Of a DNA stretch of 64,000 nucleotides, positions 25,501 through 33,524 are shown one piece after another; the first letter of the stretch is position 1, and each line of letters opens with the position of its first letter. A program made the translations under genes and the position numbers. The stretch covers positions 186,001 through 250,000 of the forward strand of contig NZ_SWFP01000008.1 of assembly GCF_005869225.1 (NCBI RefSeq), in the 5' to 3' direction. A model generated the notes under the pieces. The model saw only the letters and a program-made list of their open reading frames with translations. It was not told the DNA's origin and did no database searches. Source of the stretch: Dyadobacter bucti (GTDB taxonomy: Bacteria > Bacteroidota > Bacteroidia > Cytophagales > Spirosomataceae).

Positions 25501-28032
25501 AAGGCTGCTGAATTGAAAATTGACCTGAAAGAGGAATATCTGCCTAATGTATTTATAACCGCAACCCTGATCCGCCCGGTGGACTCTTCGGATATGCCAT
25601 TGACGGTAGCCCACGGTTTCGCTCCGCTTTTAGTGGAAGATTCTAACCGGTATCTGGATGTAAAAATACTGGCAGCAGAAAAATCCCGGTCCAAAACGCA
25701 GCAACAGATCAAGATCAAAACAAAGCCAAATACACAAGTCACATTGGCCATTGTGGATGAAGGCATTCTTCAGATCAAGAATTTCAAAACACCCGATATA
25801 CACGGTTATTTTTATCAAAAACGGGCATTAGAAGTTACCAGCCACGATCTCTACGCCCAGCTCTTCCCTGAAATCTCTATTTCAGGTACGTCCAGTTTCG
25901 GTGGTGACGGCTATGATCTCGAAAGGAGGATCAATCCTTTGAGCAATGGTCGCACAGAACTGGTTTCGTTCTGGAGTGGCATATTGACAACGAATGGAAA
26001 CGGAGACGCTACTTTCGACGTGGACATTCCGCAATTCAGCGGCGACTTGAGAATCATGGCCGTAGCATATAAGGACAATGCCTTTGGGTCGGCCAGCAGG
26101 AATATGAAAGTCGCTGATCCGGTGGTGATCAGTGCCGGTGTACCCCGGTTTCTCAGTCCCGGTGACGAACTGGAACTGCCGGTGAATATCAGCAACACCG
26201 AAATCCGCGCAGCCAGCGCCACAGTTTCGTTACAATTATCCGGTCAGCTTACACCCGGAACAAATGCTTCTGCACAAAAAATGGTTATTCCGGCAGGTAA
26301 AGAATCCCGCGCGATATTTTCAGTGAAAGCGTTGCAGGCAATCGGTGCAGGGAAGATCATTGTGAAAGTAAGCGCCTTTGGTCAGACATTTTTGAATGAA
26401 ACCAACATCACAGTACGACCCGCCTCGCCTTTGTTAAAAACCAATAACTCGGGACTGATCGCTGGCGGAAAACAGGGGATCATCGATCTTTCATCCTCAT
26501 TTATTCCGGGTACAAGCAATAGTCAGGTGATTCTCAGCCGATCACCATTGGTTCAGGGAGGAGGCAAGGCCCTCGCTACCTTGCTGGGCTATCCCTTCGG
26601 CTGCCTTGAACAGACTATTTCCAAGGCATTCCCGCAAATATATTTTGCTGATCTCACGAAAGCGATGGCGGCTCCTGTTTACCAGGTCAAGACCGGGGAA
26701 AGTGATTTTAATCCGATGACCAATGTTCAGCAGGCCATCCTCAAAATAGAATCGCAACAGATCTATAATGGCGGCATGTCCATGTGGCCGGGTGCCACGA
26801 CCATAGAAGACTGGTGGGCGACTGCCTACGCTGTGCATTTCCTGGAAGAAGCCCGCAAAGCCGGATTCGAAGTCGATGCAAAAAGAATGGCCAAAGCGAT
26901 AGATTACCTGACCGCCAAAAGTGGGACAACAGCAAACAAAGAGGTGGTTGTCGCCAGCACAAATACCGGGCTTGCCTATGAAAATGAGCCATTATCAGGT
27001 ACACAAGTGCGAAAAACCGTCGCGCGCAGGGAGGCCATTTATTCCTTGTACGTGCTGGCTCTGACCGGGCATCCGAACCGGTCTTCGATGAACTATTACA
27101 AACAAAATCCGCAGCTGCTGACATTGGATACGAGGTATTTACTGGCAGGAGCTTTTCAGCTCACCGGCGACTCAAGAAGTGCTGCCGCCTTACTTCCTAA
27201 AAAATATGTCATTGAAAATGGTTCGCAGATTACGGATCATAGCTACTCGTCTCCGTTACGCAATATGTCACTCGTTTTGAGCACCCTAATCGATACCGAT
27301 CCGGATAATCCGCAGATAACGCCTCTCGCGCGGCAACTATCCAAAGCAGTTCAGTCGGCAACTTATCTGAATACGCAGGAGGCCGCTTTCGCAGTTTTGG
27401 CTTTGGGCAAAATTGCGAAACGTACTTCCGGCTCTTCGGTGACGGCCACGGTCTTTAAAAACAACAAGCCGCTGGCTACATTTAGTGGAAAGGAATTGAA
27501 GCTTTCGAAAGGGATTAGTAATCAGAAACTGGCCGTCACTACGCAGGGAAAAGGTGATTTATACTGGTTTACGCAGTCAGAAGGAATGTCAGCTACCGGA
27601 ACTTTTGTGGAAGAAGATCAGGGATTGACTGTAAGAAGGCAGTTTTTAACAAGAAACGGTGCTCCGGCTTCCGATTTCGATCAAAACGATCTGATTGTTG
27701 TAAAACTCACATTGGCCAGCAATAATGGGCTACCCATAGAAAATGTGGTGATAACTGACCTGCTTCCTTCCGGCTTTGAAATAGAAAATCCGAGACTTAC
27801 TGAGCCGAGGGATATGCCATGGATCAAAAACACATCGATTCCTGACGCTTACGATATCCGTGATGACCGCATTCATTTTTTCACGTCCGCTAACCAGCAG
27901 CCCAAAACCTTCTATTATCAGGTGCGGCTCACTTCCAAAGGCACATTTACAGTGGGGCCGGCAGCAGCCGATGCCATGTACCAGGGTGAGTTCAGAAGTT
28001 ATTCGGGAGGGGGAAAAATAAAGGTTGAGTAG
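22570..28032 (+). CDS. Alpha-2-macroglobulin family lipoprotein
   Basis: An 1820-residue bacterial alpha-2-macroglobulin. These proteins trap attacking proteases through a bait region and a reactive thioester. The N-terminal signal ends in a lipobox (FLNSC), so it is membrane anchored. The middle part has MG domains with typical phrases (FIYGQRDIYRPGETIHFN; VSVEEFMPDRIKVDL). The thioester motif GCLEQ is intact, with Cys at about residue 1345, inside a terpenoid-cyclase-like toroid domain. The C-terminus ends with the receptor-binding-like domain (VVITDLLPSGFEIENPRL). I chose ATG 22570, because the GTG at 22528 would bury the signal peptide. The partner pbpC often linked to this family in proteobacteria is absent. 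It converges on glpF with a 4-bp gap. Confidence 0.9.
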   Translation: MKKLSAIYIFLSVFASLFLNSCSSLHEVRIAGTNFTDEINQSQNLVFTFNKDLVGESQLNSWDSTQYLQFEPAVKGKFKWAAPNELIFSPVAGFSPATAYKARLTDLLLSGSADKKKYDLSKNVVAFHTPYLQLIDSESWWTLSAEQKQEARVKLVFNYPVNGQNIAEKLKVSLGDKSLDYKIIPSVSETTVILALAHTGSVDNNPIPLTLTLEKGIKAQSTSYVTQDALSRTISLPSPLHLEIVDIKTGFENNEARIRVVTSQTLDKESITAGFSINPVLTPQTAMTENGFTIAADFNETDTYALLLNKNLKGMLGPLLESEVSRDLFFGKMPSAISFSNKKAVYMTPKGSKNIGVQIVNVPEVQVRISKLYANNILGYVRTNRWGDYAYVDDEWQPSGAYQYGDDTQSEYSDVVVDKTVETKNLPVSKNISALNIALPDDNRRRGVYLVSVKSKEEAYLGATKLVSISDIGLIAKQGQDELWVFANSIKNNEPLADLEITLISSNNQTIHTVNTDRNGIAHVDKLDEKAPGFRVAMITANSEDDFNYLLLNDTQVETSRYEVGGQRDNTSGFQAFIYGQRDIYRPGETIHFNTVLRNQKWDSAKEIPLKLRLLTPNGRVYRTWRKSTNSQGAVETEVKMDPAALTGSYIFEVYNANDVLLASRSVSVEEFMPDRIKVDLSGAADTYKSGGTVMLTATALNLFGPPATNRNYEMQSQYERKGFSASEFPEYTFNIPLETVFEREVRQGVTNEKGQATEKFVIAPGLKDIGVLEGKIYVTVFDENGRPVNRLQRFEVFTQPVFYGIRMPDSYLGVNAPVPVDIVGVNNKGVLQNGISAKVEVVRIEYQTVVEKKYEQLRYTSRKSEKVVYSNILKLGGGIGTVNYVPTVSGEYEVRVRRPDADHYTISRFYAYGYGFTQYSSFEVSNEGQVIIKTDKDKYKVGESAKILFQTPFDGRMLVTIERNNVLEHHIITSEKKAAELKIDLKEEYLPNVFITATLIRPVDSSDMPLTVAHGFAPLLVEDSNRYLDVKILAAEKSRSKTQQQIKIKTKPNTQVTLAIVDEGILQIKNFKTPDIHGYFYQKRALEVTSHDLYAQLFPEISISGTSSFGGDGYDLERRINPLSNGRTELVSFWSGILTTNGNGDATFDVDIPQFSGDLRIMAVAYKDNAFGSASRNMKVADPVVISAGVPRFLSPGDELELPVNISNTEIRAASATVSLQLSGQLTPGTNASAQKMVIPAGKESRAIFSVKALQAIGAGKIIVKVSAFGQTFLNETNITVRPASPLLKTNNSGLIAGGKQGIIDLSSSFIPGTSNSQVILSRSPLVQGGGKALATLLGYPFGCLEQTISKAFPQIYFADLTKAMAAPVYQVKTGESDFNPMTNVQQAILKIESQQIYNGGMSMWPGATTIEDWWATAYAVHFLEEARKAGFEVDAKRMAKAIDYLTAKSGTTANKEVVVASTNTGLAYENEPLSGTQVRKTVARREAIYSLYVLALTGHPNRSSMNYYKQNPQLLTLDTRYLLAGAFQLTGDSRSAAALLPKKYVIENGSQITDHSYSSPLRNMSLVLSTLIDTDPDNPQITPLARQLSKAVQSATYLNTQEAAFAVLALGKIAKRTSGSSVTATVFKNNKPLATFSGKELKLSKGISNQKLAVTTQGKGDLYWFTQSEGMSATGTFVEEDQGLTVRRQFLTRNGAPASDFDQNDLIVVKLTLASNNGLPIENVVITDLLPSGFEIENPRLTEPRDMPWIKNTSIPDAYDIRDDRIHFFTSANQQPKTFYYQVRLTSKGTFTVGPAAADAMYQGEFRSYSGGGKIKVE

Positions 28033-28036
28033 ATTC

Positions 28037-28777
28037 TCAGAAATAAAAGAAGCGCAAAACCAATCCACCGATGATGGCTCCCAAAATGGGGGCCATTACA
28101 GGAATCCAGCTATATGTCCAATCGGAACTTCCTTTATTGGGAATTGGTAAAATGGCATGTGCGATCCTTGGGCCCAGGTCACGGACGGGGTTTATTGCAT
28201 AACCGGTAGTACCTCCAAGCGACAAGCCTATGCTCCAGACCAGCATGCCCACCAGGTAAGGGGTAACCCCGGAAGGAATTCCACCTTTTTCCGGATCCGA
28301 AGTACCGGCATATCCGATTACGACTACACCAACGATCAATAGAATAGTGGCAATAAATTCACTCAGGAAATTGGAGCCAGAGGAGCGTATCGCGGGGCCT
28401 GTTGCAAAACAAGCCAACTTGGCCCCCGCGTCATCGGTTACTTTCCAATGTGGCAAATACTGAAGCCAAACCAGTACTGCCCCCAAAAATGCCCCGATCA
28501 GTTGTGCCGGAATATAGCTGGCAAGCAGGCTGTAATCCTGCCGAAGCACTGCAAAACCAACAGTAACCGCCGGATTCAAATGTGCGGCGGCACTCCCAAA
28601 AGCATTGGCAGTGAAAATCCCTATCATCACCGCAAAACCCCAGCCGGCGGTAATAACTATCCACCCCGAACTCTCCCCCTTTGTGCTTTTCAGCACCACA
28701 TTGGACACAACGCCGTTACCTAATAAAATGAGTACCATTGTTCCAACTAATTCACCAAGAAAGGGGGAAGGCTGCAT
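28037..28777 (-). CDS. glpF: MIP family channel, glycerol facilitator type
   Basis: A 246-residue aquaglyceroporin with six membrane helices and two half-helices. The first pore motif is NPA (AHLNPAVTVGFA). The second is NPV rather than NPA, followed by Arg and Asp (AINPVRDLGPR). The Asp after the Arg is the mark of glycerol facilitators as opposed to water-only aquaporins. No glycerol kinase or glycerol-3-phosphate dehydrogenase gene is adjacent, so glycerol as substrate is inferred from the motif. It ends 4 bp from the convergent macroglobulin gene. Confidence 0.88.
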   Translation of the reverse strand: MQPSPFLGELVGTMVLILLGNGVVSNVVLKSTKGESSGWIVITAGWGFAVMIGIFTANAFGSAAAHLNPAVTVGFAVLRQDYSLLASYIPAQLIGAFLGAVLVWLQYLPHWKVTDDAGAKLACFATGPAIRSSGSNFLSEFIATILLIVGVVVIGYAGTSDPEKGGIPSGVTPYLVGMLVWSIGLSLGGTTGYAINPVRDLGPRIAHAILPIPNKGSSDWTYSWIPVMAPILGAIIGGLVLRFFYF

Positions 28778-28896
28778 AAGATTTACGGGATTCAGAGATG
28801 AAATGACGAATATGCGAATAGTTTTAAAATATCTGCCACAAATACCAAAAAGAATATTTCATGCTTTATTTACCAGTTTTCGACGCTGATTTCTAC

Positions 28897-28904
28897 TAAC
28901 TTTG
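28897..28904 (+). promoter_or_regulatory. Putative -7 element of purB
   Basis: TAACTTTG, a full TAnnTTTG match, 31 bp before the chosen ATG. No clear TTG at the right spacing. An in-frame TTG at 28902 lies inside this element and is therefore not the start codon. Confidence 0.45.
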
Positions 28905-28934
28905 CCTCATAATCTATTCTTTGTACTGAAAATC

Positions 28935-30290
28935 ATGTCTTTAAACCAACTTACGGCCATTTCACCGGTTGACGGCCGTTATTACAAGCAGGTATCCGAA
29001 CTTTCTGCCTATTTTTCCGAATATGCCCTGATTTATTACAGAGTATACGTAGAAATAGAATATTTCATAGCCTTGTGTGAAATTCCTTTGCCGCAACTGT
29101 CGGAATTTGACAAGAAAAAATATCCTGAACTGCGTAACATTTATGAAGAGTTCAGTGAACAGGATGCACTTCATATTAAGGATATTGAAAAGGTTACTAA
29201 TCACGACGTAAAAGCAGTAGAGTATTTTATAAAAGAGCAATTTGAAAAGCTTGGGATTGAATCGTATCAGGAATTTATCCATTTTGGCCTCACCTCTCAG
29301 GATATCAACAATACAGCTATTCCGCTTTCCCTGAAAGATGCGCTGGAACGGCAGATCAAACCATTGTTCCGCCAGGTACTATTCGTCCTGAAAAGAATGT
29401 CTATCGAGTGGAAAAACGTCCCGATGCTTGCTTTCACTCACGGACAGCCTGCATCACCTACGCGTGTAGGCAAGGAATTCCTGGTTTTTGTGGAACGGCT
29501 GGAACGCCAGCTGGAAATGCTGGACAAAATCCCTCATTCCGCCAAATTCGGAGGGGCTACGGGTAATTTCAATGCGCACCATGTCGCCTATCCCAAGCAG
29601 GACTGGATGGCTTTCGGACATCACTTTGTGGAAAGCCTCGGTTTGAAAAGAAGCCGCCATACCACCCAAATTGAGCACTACGATAACCTGGCGGCTACTT
29701 TTGACTGTCTGAAAAGACTGAATACCATACTTACGGACCTGAACCGCGATATGTGGACCTACATATCGATGGGTTATTTTAAACAGAAAATCAAGGCCGG
29801 GGAAATTGGGTCTTCAGCAATGCCCCATAAGGTAAACCCGATCGACTTTGAAAATTCTGAAGGGAACTTGGGACTGGCATCTGCGTTATTTGAGCATTTT
29901 GCTTCTAAACTGCCTATTTCCCGTATGCAACGCGACCTTACCGACTCTACAGTTTTACGTAACATTGGTGTTCCTTTGGCACATTTGGCTATTGCGCTGA
30001 ACTCGCTGCTGAAAGGTCTTGGTAAAGTGGAATTGAACGGGGAAATCCTGAAAACAGAACTGGAAGAGAACTGGGCTGTTATTTCAGAAGCAATACAAAC
30101 AATCCTTCGCCGGGAAAGCTACCCGAAACCATACGAAGCATTGAAAGAATTAACGCGTACCAATGAGAAAATCACCCACGAATCTATTTCGAGGTTCATC
30201 GAAACGCTGGATGTTTCGGAAAAGATCCGTGAAGAACTTCGTGCGCTGACGCCGTTTAACTATTTGGGCGTGGTTGAAGATACGCATTGA
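28935..30290 (+). CDS. purB: Adenylosuccinate lyase
   Basis: A protein of about 451 residues of the fumarase/aspartase superfamily. It acts twice in purine synthesis, splitting fumarate from SAICAR and from adenylosuccinate. The N-terminal LTAISPVDGRYY, the HFGLTSQDINNTA segment with its catalytic His region, the KFGGATGNFNAH segment and the signature loop GSSAMPHKVNPIDFENSEGN are all present. The ATG at 28935 is preferred over an in-frame TTG in the promoter. Downstream are a REP-like hairpin and a bidirectional terminator shared with the ribonucleotide reductase gene. Confidence 0.96.
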   Translation: MSLNQLTAISPVDGRYYKQVSELSAYFSEYALIYYRVYVEIEYFIALCEIPLPQLSEFDKKKYPELRNIYEEFSEQDALHIKDIEKVTNHDVKAVEYFIKEQFEKLGIESYQEFIHFGLTSQDINNTAIPLSLKDALERQIKPLFRQVLFVLKRMSIEWKNVPMLAFTHGQPASPTRVGKEFLVFVERLERQLEMLDKIPHSAKFGGATGNFNAHHVAYPKQDWMAFGHHFVESLGLKRSRHTTQIEHYDNLAATFDCLKRLNTILTDLNRDMWTYISMGYFKQKIKAGEIGSSAMPHKVNPIDFENSEGNLGLASALFEHFASKLPISRMQRDLTDSTVLRNIGVPLAHLAIALNSLLKGLGKVELNGEILKTELEENWAVISEAIQTILRRESYPKPYEALKELTRTNEKITHESISRFIETLDVSEKIREELRALTPFNYLGVVEDTH

Positions 30291-30317
30291 TTTCAATTGC
30301 GCATTGATCAATTGTCA

Positions 30318-30378
30318 GGTTGAGCGCAGTTGAAGCCAGGGAGCGATCAAGCTTGTAAACTTCGACTGCGCTCAGTTC
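30318..30378. repeat. REP-like hairpin, degenerate copy
   Basis: The left arm 30318-30335 contains TTGAGCGCAGTTGAAG. The right arm 30360-30378 contains CTTCGACTGCGCTCAG. They pair with a few G-T wobbles. The core (TGAGCG...TCGAAG) is shared with the hairpin at 57101-57155. Confidence 0.7.
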
Positions 30379-30419
30379 GAAACAAAAAAGGCCGCATAAA
30401 GCGGCTTTTTTGTTTCGAA
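30376..30419. terminator. Bidirectional terminator between purB and nrdJ
   Basis: An almost perfect palindrome of about 44 bp: TTCGAAACAAAAAAG then GCCGC (30391-30395) on the left, GCGGC then TTTTTTGTTTCGAA on the right, with one bulged G and a 5-nt loop. It touches the nrdJ stop codon and serves both convergent genes. Confidence 0.85.
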
Positions 30420-32969
30420 TCATCCACACTTGGACGATCCGCAGTCTTTACAAGTAAGGCAGCCTTCCTGGTATAAAAGGTTGGTCGAATTACAGTTCTG
30501 GCATTTTTGCTTTACAGCCTCGGTACCATCCGGAACATAACGTTTCAATGCCCGTGCCACCCCATTTTTCCAGGTATTGATAGATTCATCCAATTGCAGG
30601 CTGCTGATCAGATCAACAACCTTTTCAATCGGCATTCCGTGACGTAATGTACTGGAAATCAATTTTGCATAGTTCCAGTATTCCGGATTGAATTTGTGGG
30701 ACAGCCCTTCGATTGTCGTTTTGTATCCACGTGTATTTTTATATTGAAAGTCGTAACGTGAACTTCCGTCAGCTTCGCGATTTTTAATGATCAAACCTTC
30801 ATTAACCCATCTTGGGATCAGGATACCATCTTCATCGTCGGCAAAACCGGTAAAAATCTCATACGGTCTGTCATCGATCAAACCAATAAAAGCAATCCAC
30901 TTATCCTTCTTGTTCTGGAACCGTACGACGTCCGCCTCCAGAGTTTGCGGTCTAATTGTTGGAAAAGGCGTGTTACCAGCAACCGCTTCCTCTTTTTTCT
31001 CAGTATTGGCAATCAAAACACCCGACCGTGAACCGTCGCGGTAAACGGTTACACCCTTGCAACCTGCCTTCCAGGCTTCCATATAACATTCACCTACCAA
31101 TTCCTCCGTCACATCTGCCGGCATATTAATGGTCACACTGATCGAATGATCTACCCATTTCTGGATCGCCCCTTGCATTTTTACCTTTTTCAGGTAATCT
31201 ACATCGTTGGAAGTCGCCTTATAATATGGTGATTTCTTGACCAGTTCATCCAGATCTTTCTGCGCATAATTGATCGAAGTATCGTATCCGTTTACTTCCA
31301 TCCACTGTTTGAACCGGTGGTGGAACACGACATATTCTTCCCACGAATCCCCTACCTCATCCACAAAGTCAACCCGAACGTCCTTGTCATTGGGGTTCAC
31401 TTTTCTTCTTCTTTTGTAAACCGGCATGAAAACCGGCTCGATACCCGAAGTAGTCTGCGACATAAGACTGGTAGTACCCGTCGGAGCGATGGTGAGTAGC
31501 GCAATATTACGACGCCCATACTCCAGCATTTCGTAATAAAGCTGACCGTCAGCCTCTTTGAGCCGTAAAATGAAAGGATTTTCTTTTTCTCTTTCCGGGT
31601 CAAAAATCGCGAATGCGCCTCTTTCCCTGGCGGTATGTACCGAACCACGATATGCTTCCAGTGCGACAGTCTTATGGATTTCCTCCGCAAATTCAGAGCC
31701 TTCATCGCTTCCGTACCGCAGTCCCAGCGCAGCCAGCATATCTCCCTCGGCAGTGATGCCTATGCCTGTTCTTCTTCCTTCATTCGCCTTGGTCTGAATG
31801 TTCAGCCACAGATTTTTTTCAACTCTTTTAACCTCCTCGCCCTCGGGATCTTCGTCAATTTTTTGGAGGATCGCATCTATTTTTTCAAGCTCAAGATCTA
31901 TAATATCGTCCATCATACGCTGTGCAGCAGCAATATGTTTCTTGAACAAAGCCCAATTGAACTTTGCTTCCGGCGTAAAAGGATTTTCAACGTATGAAAA
32001 CAAATTGATCGCCAGCAACCGGCATGAATCATAGGGACACAAAGGAATCTCACCGCACGGATTCGTAGATACGGTTTTATATCCTAAATCGGCATAACAA
32101 TCCGGAACCGACTCGCGGATAATGGTATCCCAGAAAAGAATGCCCGGCTCTGCTGACTGCCACGCATTATGCACAATTTTCTTCCACAGTGCATTGGCGT
32201 CGATTTCTTTCTGATGCGTGGGTGTCGCGCTGTCAATCGGATATTGTTGTTTGTAAAGACTTTGAGAATCAACCGCTCTCATAAATTCATCGTCAATCCT
32301 GACCGAAACATTGGCGCCGGTAACTTTTCCCTGCTCCATTTTGGCATCGATAAAATCTTCTGAATCAGGATGTTTAATAGCTACCGAAAGCATCAGTGCG
32401 CCGCGGCGTCCGTCCTGGGCCACTTCCCGCGTCGAATTGGAAAAACGTTCCATAAAAGGCACGATTCCCGTAGAAGTCAAAGCTGAATTCTTCACGGGAG
32501 AACCCTTGGGTCGGATATGCGACAAATCATGACCGACACCTCCGCGTCTTTTCATCAGCTGAACCTGTTCCTGGTCAATTTTCATGATACCTCCGTAGGA
32601 ATCGGATTCTCCTTTATTTCCGATCACGAAACAATTGGAAAGTGAGGCAATCTGAAAAGGATTTCCAATGCCCGTCATAGGGCTTCCCTGGGGAATGATA
32701 TATTTAAAATCTCTGATCAGTTCAAAAATCTCTTTCTCACTCATCGGATTTGGATAACGCTGCTCAATCCTGGCAATTTCACCGGCGATACGCTTGTGCA
32801 TATCGTCGGGAGTGGCTTCATATATAGCTCCGTAAGAATCTTTTAACGCATATTTATTAACCCAAACCCTGGCCGCAAGATCATCTCCTTTGAAATATTT
32901 AAGGGATGCCTGATAAGCTTCGTCCGAAGTATAAGTGTGCTCAATTTTTGACGAATTGATGGTTTCCAT
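30420..32969 (-). CDS. nrdJ: Adenosylcobalamin-dependent ribonucleotide reductase (class II)
   Basis: A protein of about 849 residues that reduces ribonucleotides to deoxyribonucleotides with coenzyme B12, independent of oxygen. The core has SNCFVIGN, then NPCGEIPLCPYDSCR (about residue 304; active-site Cys region), TIAPTGTTSLM, and the class II loop GIEPVFMPVYKRRRKV. The C-terminal tail has Cys-rich CxxC motifs (CQNCNS, GCLTCKDCG, SKCG), as in long class II enzymes, where the tail probably re-reduces the active site and binds zinc. I chose the ATG at 32969; a longer reading to 33011 adds leader only. No cobalamin riboswitch or NrdR box was recognised upstream. Confidence 0.94.
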   Translation of the reverse strand: METINSSKIEHTYTSDEAYQASLKYFKGDDLAARVWVNKYALKDSYGAIYEATPDDMHKRIAGEIARIEQRYPNPMSEKEIFELIRDFKYIIPQGSPMTGIGNPFQIASLSNCFVIGNKGESDSYGGIMKIDQEQVQLMKRRGGVGHDLSHIRPKGSPVKNSALTSTGIVPFMERFSNSTREVAQDGRRGALMLSVAIKHPDSEDFIDAKMEQGKVTGANVSVRIDDEFMRAVDSQSLYKQQYPIDSATPTHQKEIDANALWKKIVHNAWQSAEPGILFWDTIIRESVPDCYADLGYKTVSTNPCGEIPLCPYDSCRLLAINLFSYVENPFTPEAKFNWALFKKHIAAAQRMMDDIIDLELEKIDAILQKIDEDPEGEEVKRVEKNLWLNIQTKANEGRRTGIGITAEGDMLAALGLRYGSDEGSEFAEEIHKTVALEAYRGSVHTARERGAFAIFDPEREKENPFILRLKEADGQLYYEMLEYGRRNIALLTIAPTGTTSLMSQTTSGIEPVFMPVYKRRRKVNPNDKDVRVDFVDEVGDSWEEYVVFHHRFKQWMEVNGYDTSINYAQKDLDELVKKSPYYKATSNDVDYLKKVKMQGAIQKWVDHSISVTINMPADVTEELVGECYMEAWKAGCKGVTVYRDGSRSGVLIANTEKKEEAVAGNTPFPTIRPQTLEADVVRFQNKKDKWIAFIGLIDDRPYEIFTGFADDEDGILIPRWVNEGLIIKNREADGSSRYDFQYKNTRGYKTTIEGLSHKFNPEYWNYAKLISSTLRHGMPIEKVVDLISSLQLDESINTWKNGVARALKRYVPDGTEAVKQKCQNCNSTNLLYQEGCLTCKDCGSSKCG

Positions 32970-33008
32970 GAATATAATTGATGTGGTTTTTTGCAGAAAA
33001 GCGAGTTT

Positions 33009-33016
33009 CAAATTTA
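33009..33016 (-). promoter_or_regulatory. Putative -7 element of nrdJ
   Basis: Reads TAAATTTG on the minus strand, a full TAnnTTTG match 40 bp before the start codon. No TTG -33 element at the usual spacing. Confidence 0.35.
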
Positions 33017-33220
33017 ACTAATTTTTTGCTTTTGTTTATATGTAATTAAAAATAGTTTACAAAAAAATCAGATCACTGTGCTCAAAATCAGATAATTACG
33101 GTATTCTTTGACCAAAAATGTTTACATAAAATTATTCCTATCTATTTTCTTGTAAATTATAAGTTTACCGTAACATGCCTGATTTACATATACTTCTTAT
33201 ACCCGTTAAGACTATTAACA

Positions 33221-33371
33221 ATGTCTTTTGAAGCCATCCTGGAAAAGCCAAAAGGGCTGATATTTTTATAAGAAACGCTACACTACATCGCCAACAACCC
33301 CGTGACGGGTGACATTATTGAAGCGATGCGACTACTTCGGAGTTGAATCCCCGGCTAATGTCAATTTCTAA
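33221..33371 (+). pseudogene. Decayed C-terminus of a REP-associated tyrosine transposase (RAYT, Y1_Tnp)
   Basis: Frame 33221 onward reads as EAIL...FL, a stop (TAA at 33269-33271), then ETLHYIANNPVTGDIIE. The segment YIANNPV resembles YIHNNPV, a signature near the end of IS200-like REP-associated transposases. After a +1 frame change the sequence continues DYFGVESPANVNF and stops (33330-33371), which resembles the SSARDYYG-type end of these proteins. There is thus one internal stop and one frameshift, and no upstream catalytic HUH part is present. Assignment rests on one motif and the matching order of pieces, so it is likely but not certain. Confidence 0.55.
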
Positions 33372-33421
33372 AACAATTCCAGCCCTTCGGGATTGTAATT
33401 TTAGCAGATGCCAGGGCCTCC

Positions 33422-33457
33422 AAAAAAAAGACCGGTCAACGCAGACCGGCCTTTTTT
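33422..33457. terminator. Terminator after the haem operon
   Basis: CCGGTC (33432-33437) pairs with GACCGG (33444-33449). An A run on the left and a T run on the right extend the pairing. For the minus-strand haem operon the A run supplies the T tract, about 70 bp past the hmuS stop codon. Confidence 0.75.
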
Positions 33458-33524
33458 CTAATTACTATGGCGAAATTTTATTTAAAGTTTTTGCCTAACG
33501 AGCTGAGGCTGTAAAGCCCATTTT

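Larger units (their letters stand above)
32970..33524. other. Intergenic region upstream of nrdJ
   Basis: This 555-bp stretch holds a -7 element for nrdJ, an AT-rich part without recognisable features (about 33020-33220), a decayed transposase fragment (33221-33371) and the hmuS terminator. I looked for a B12 box on both strands and saw none. Confidence 0.55.

Noticed and set aside
32970..33524. Possible cobalamin riboswitch upstream of nrdJ
   Set aside because: No B12 box or matching stem was found on either strand by eye.
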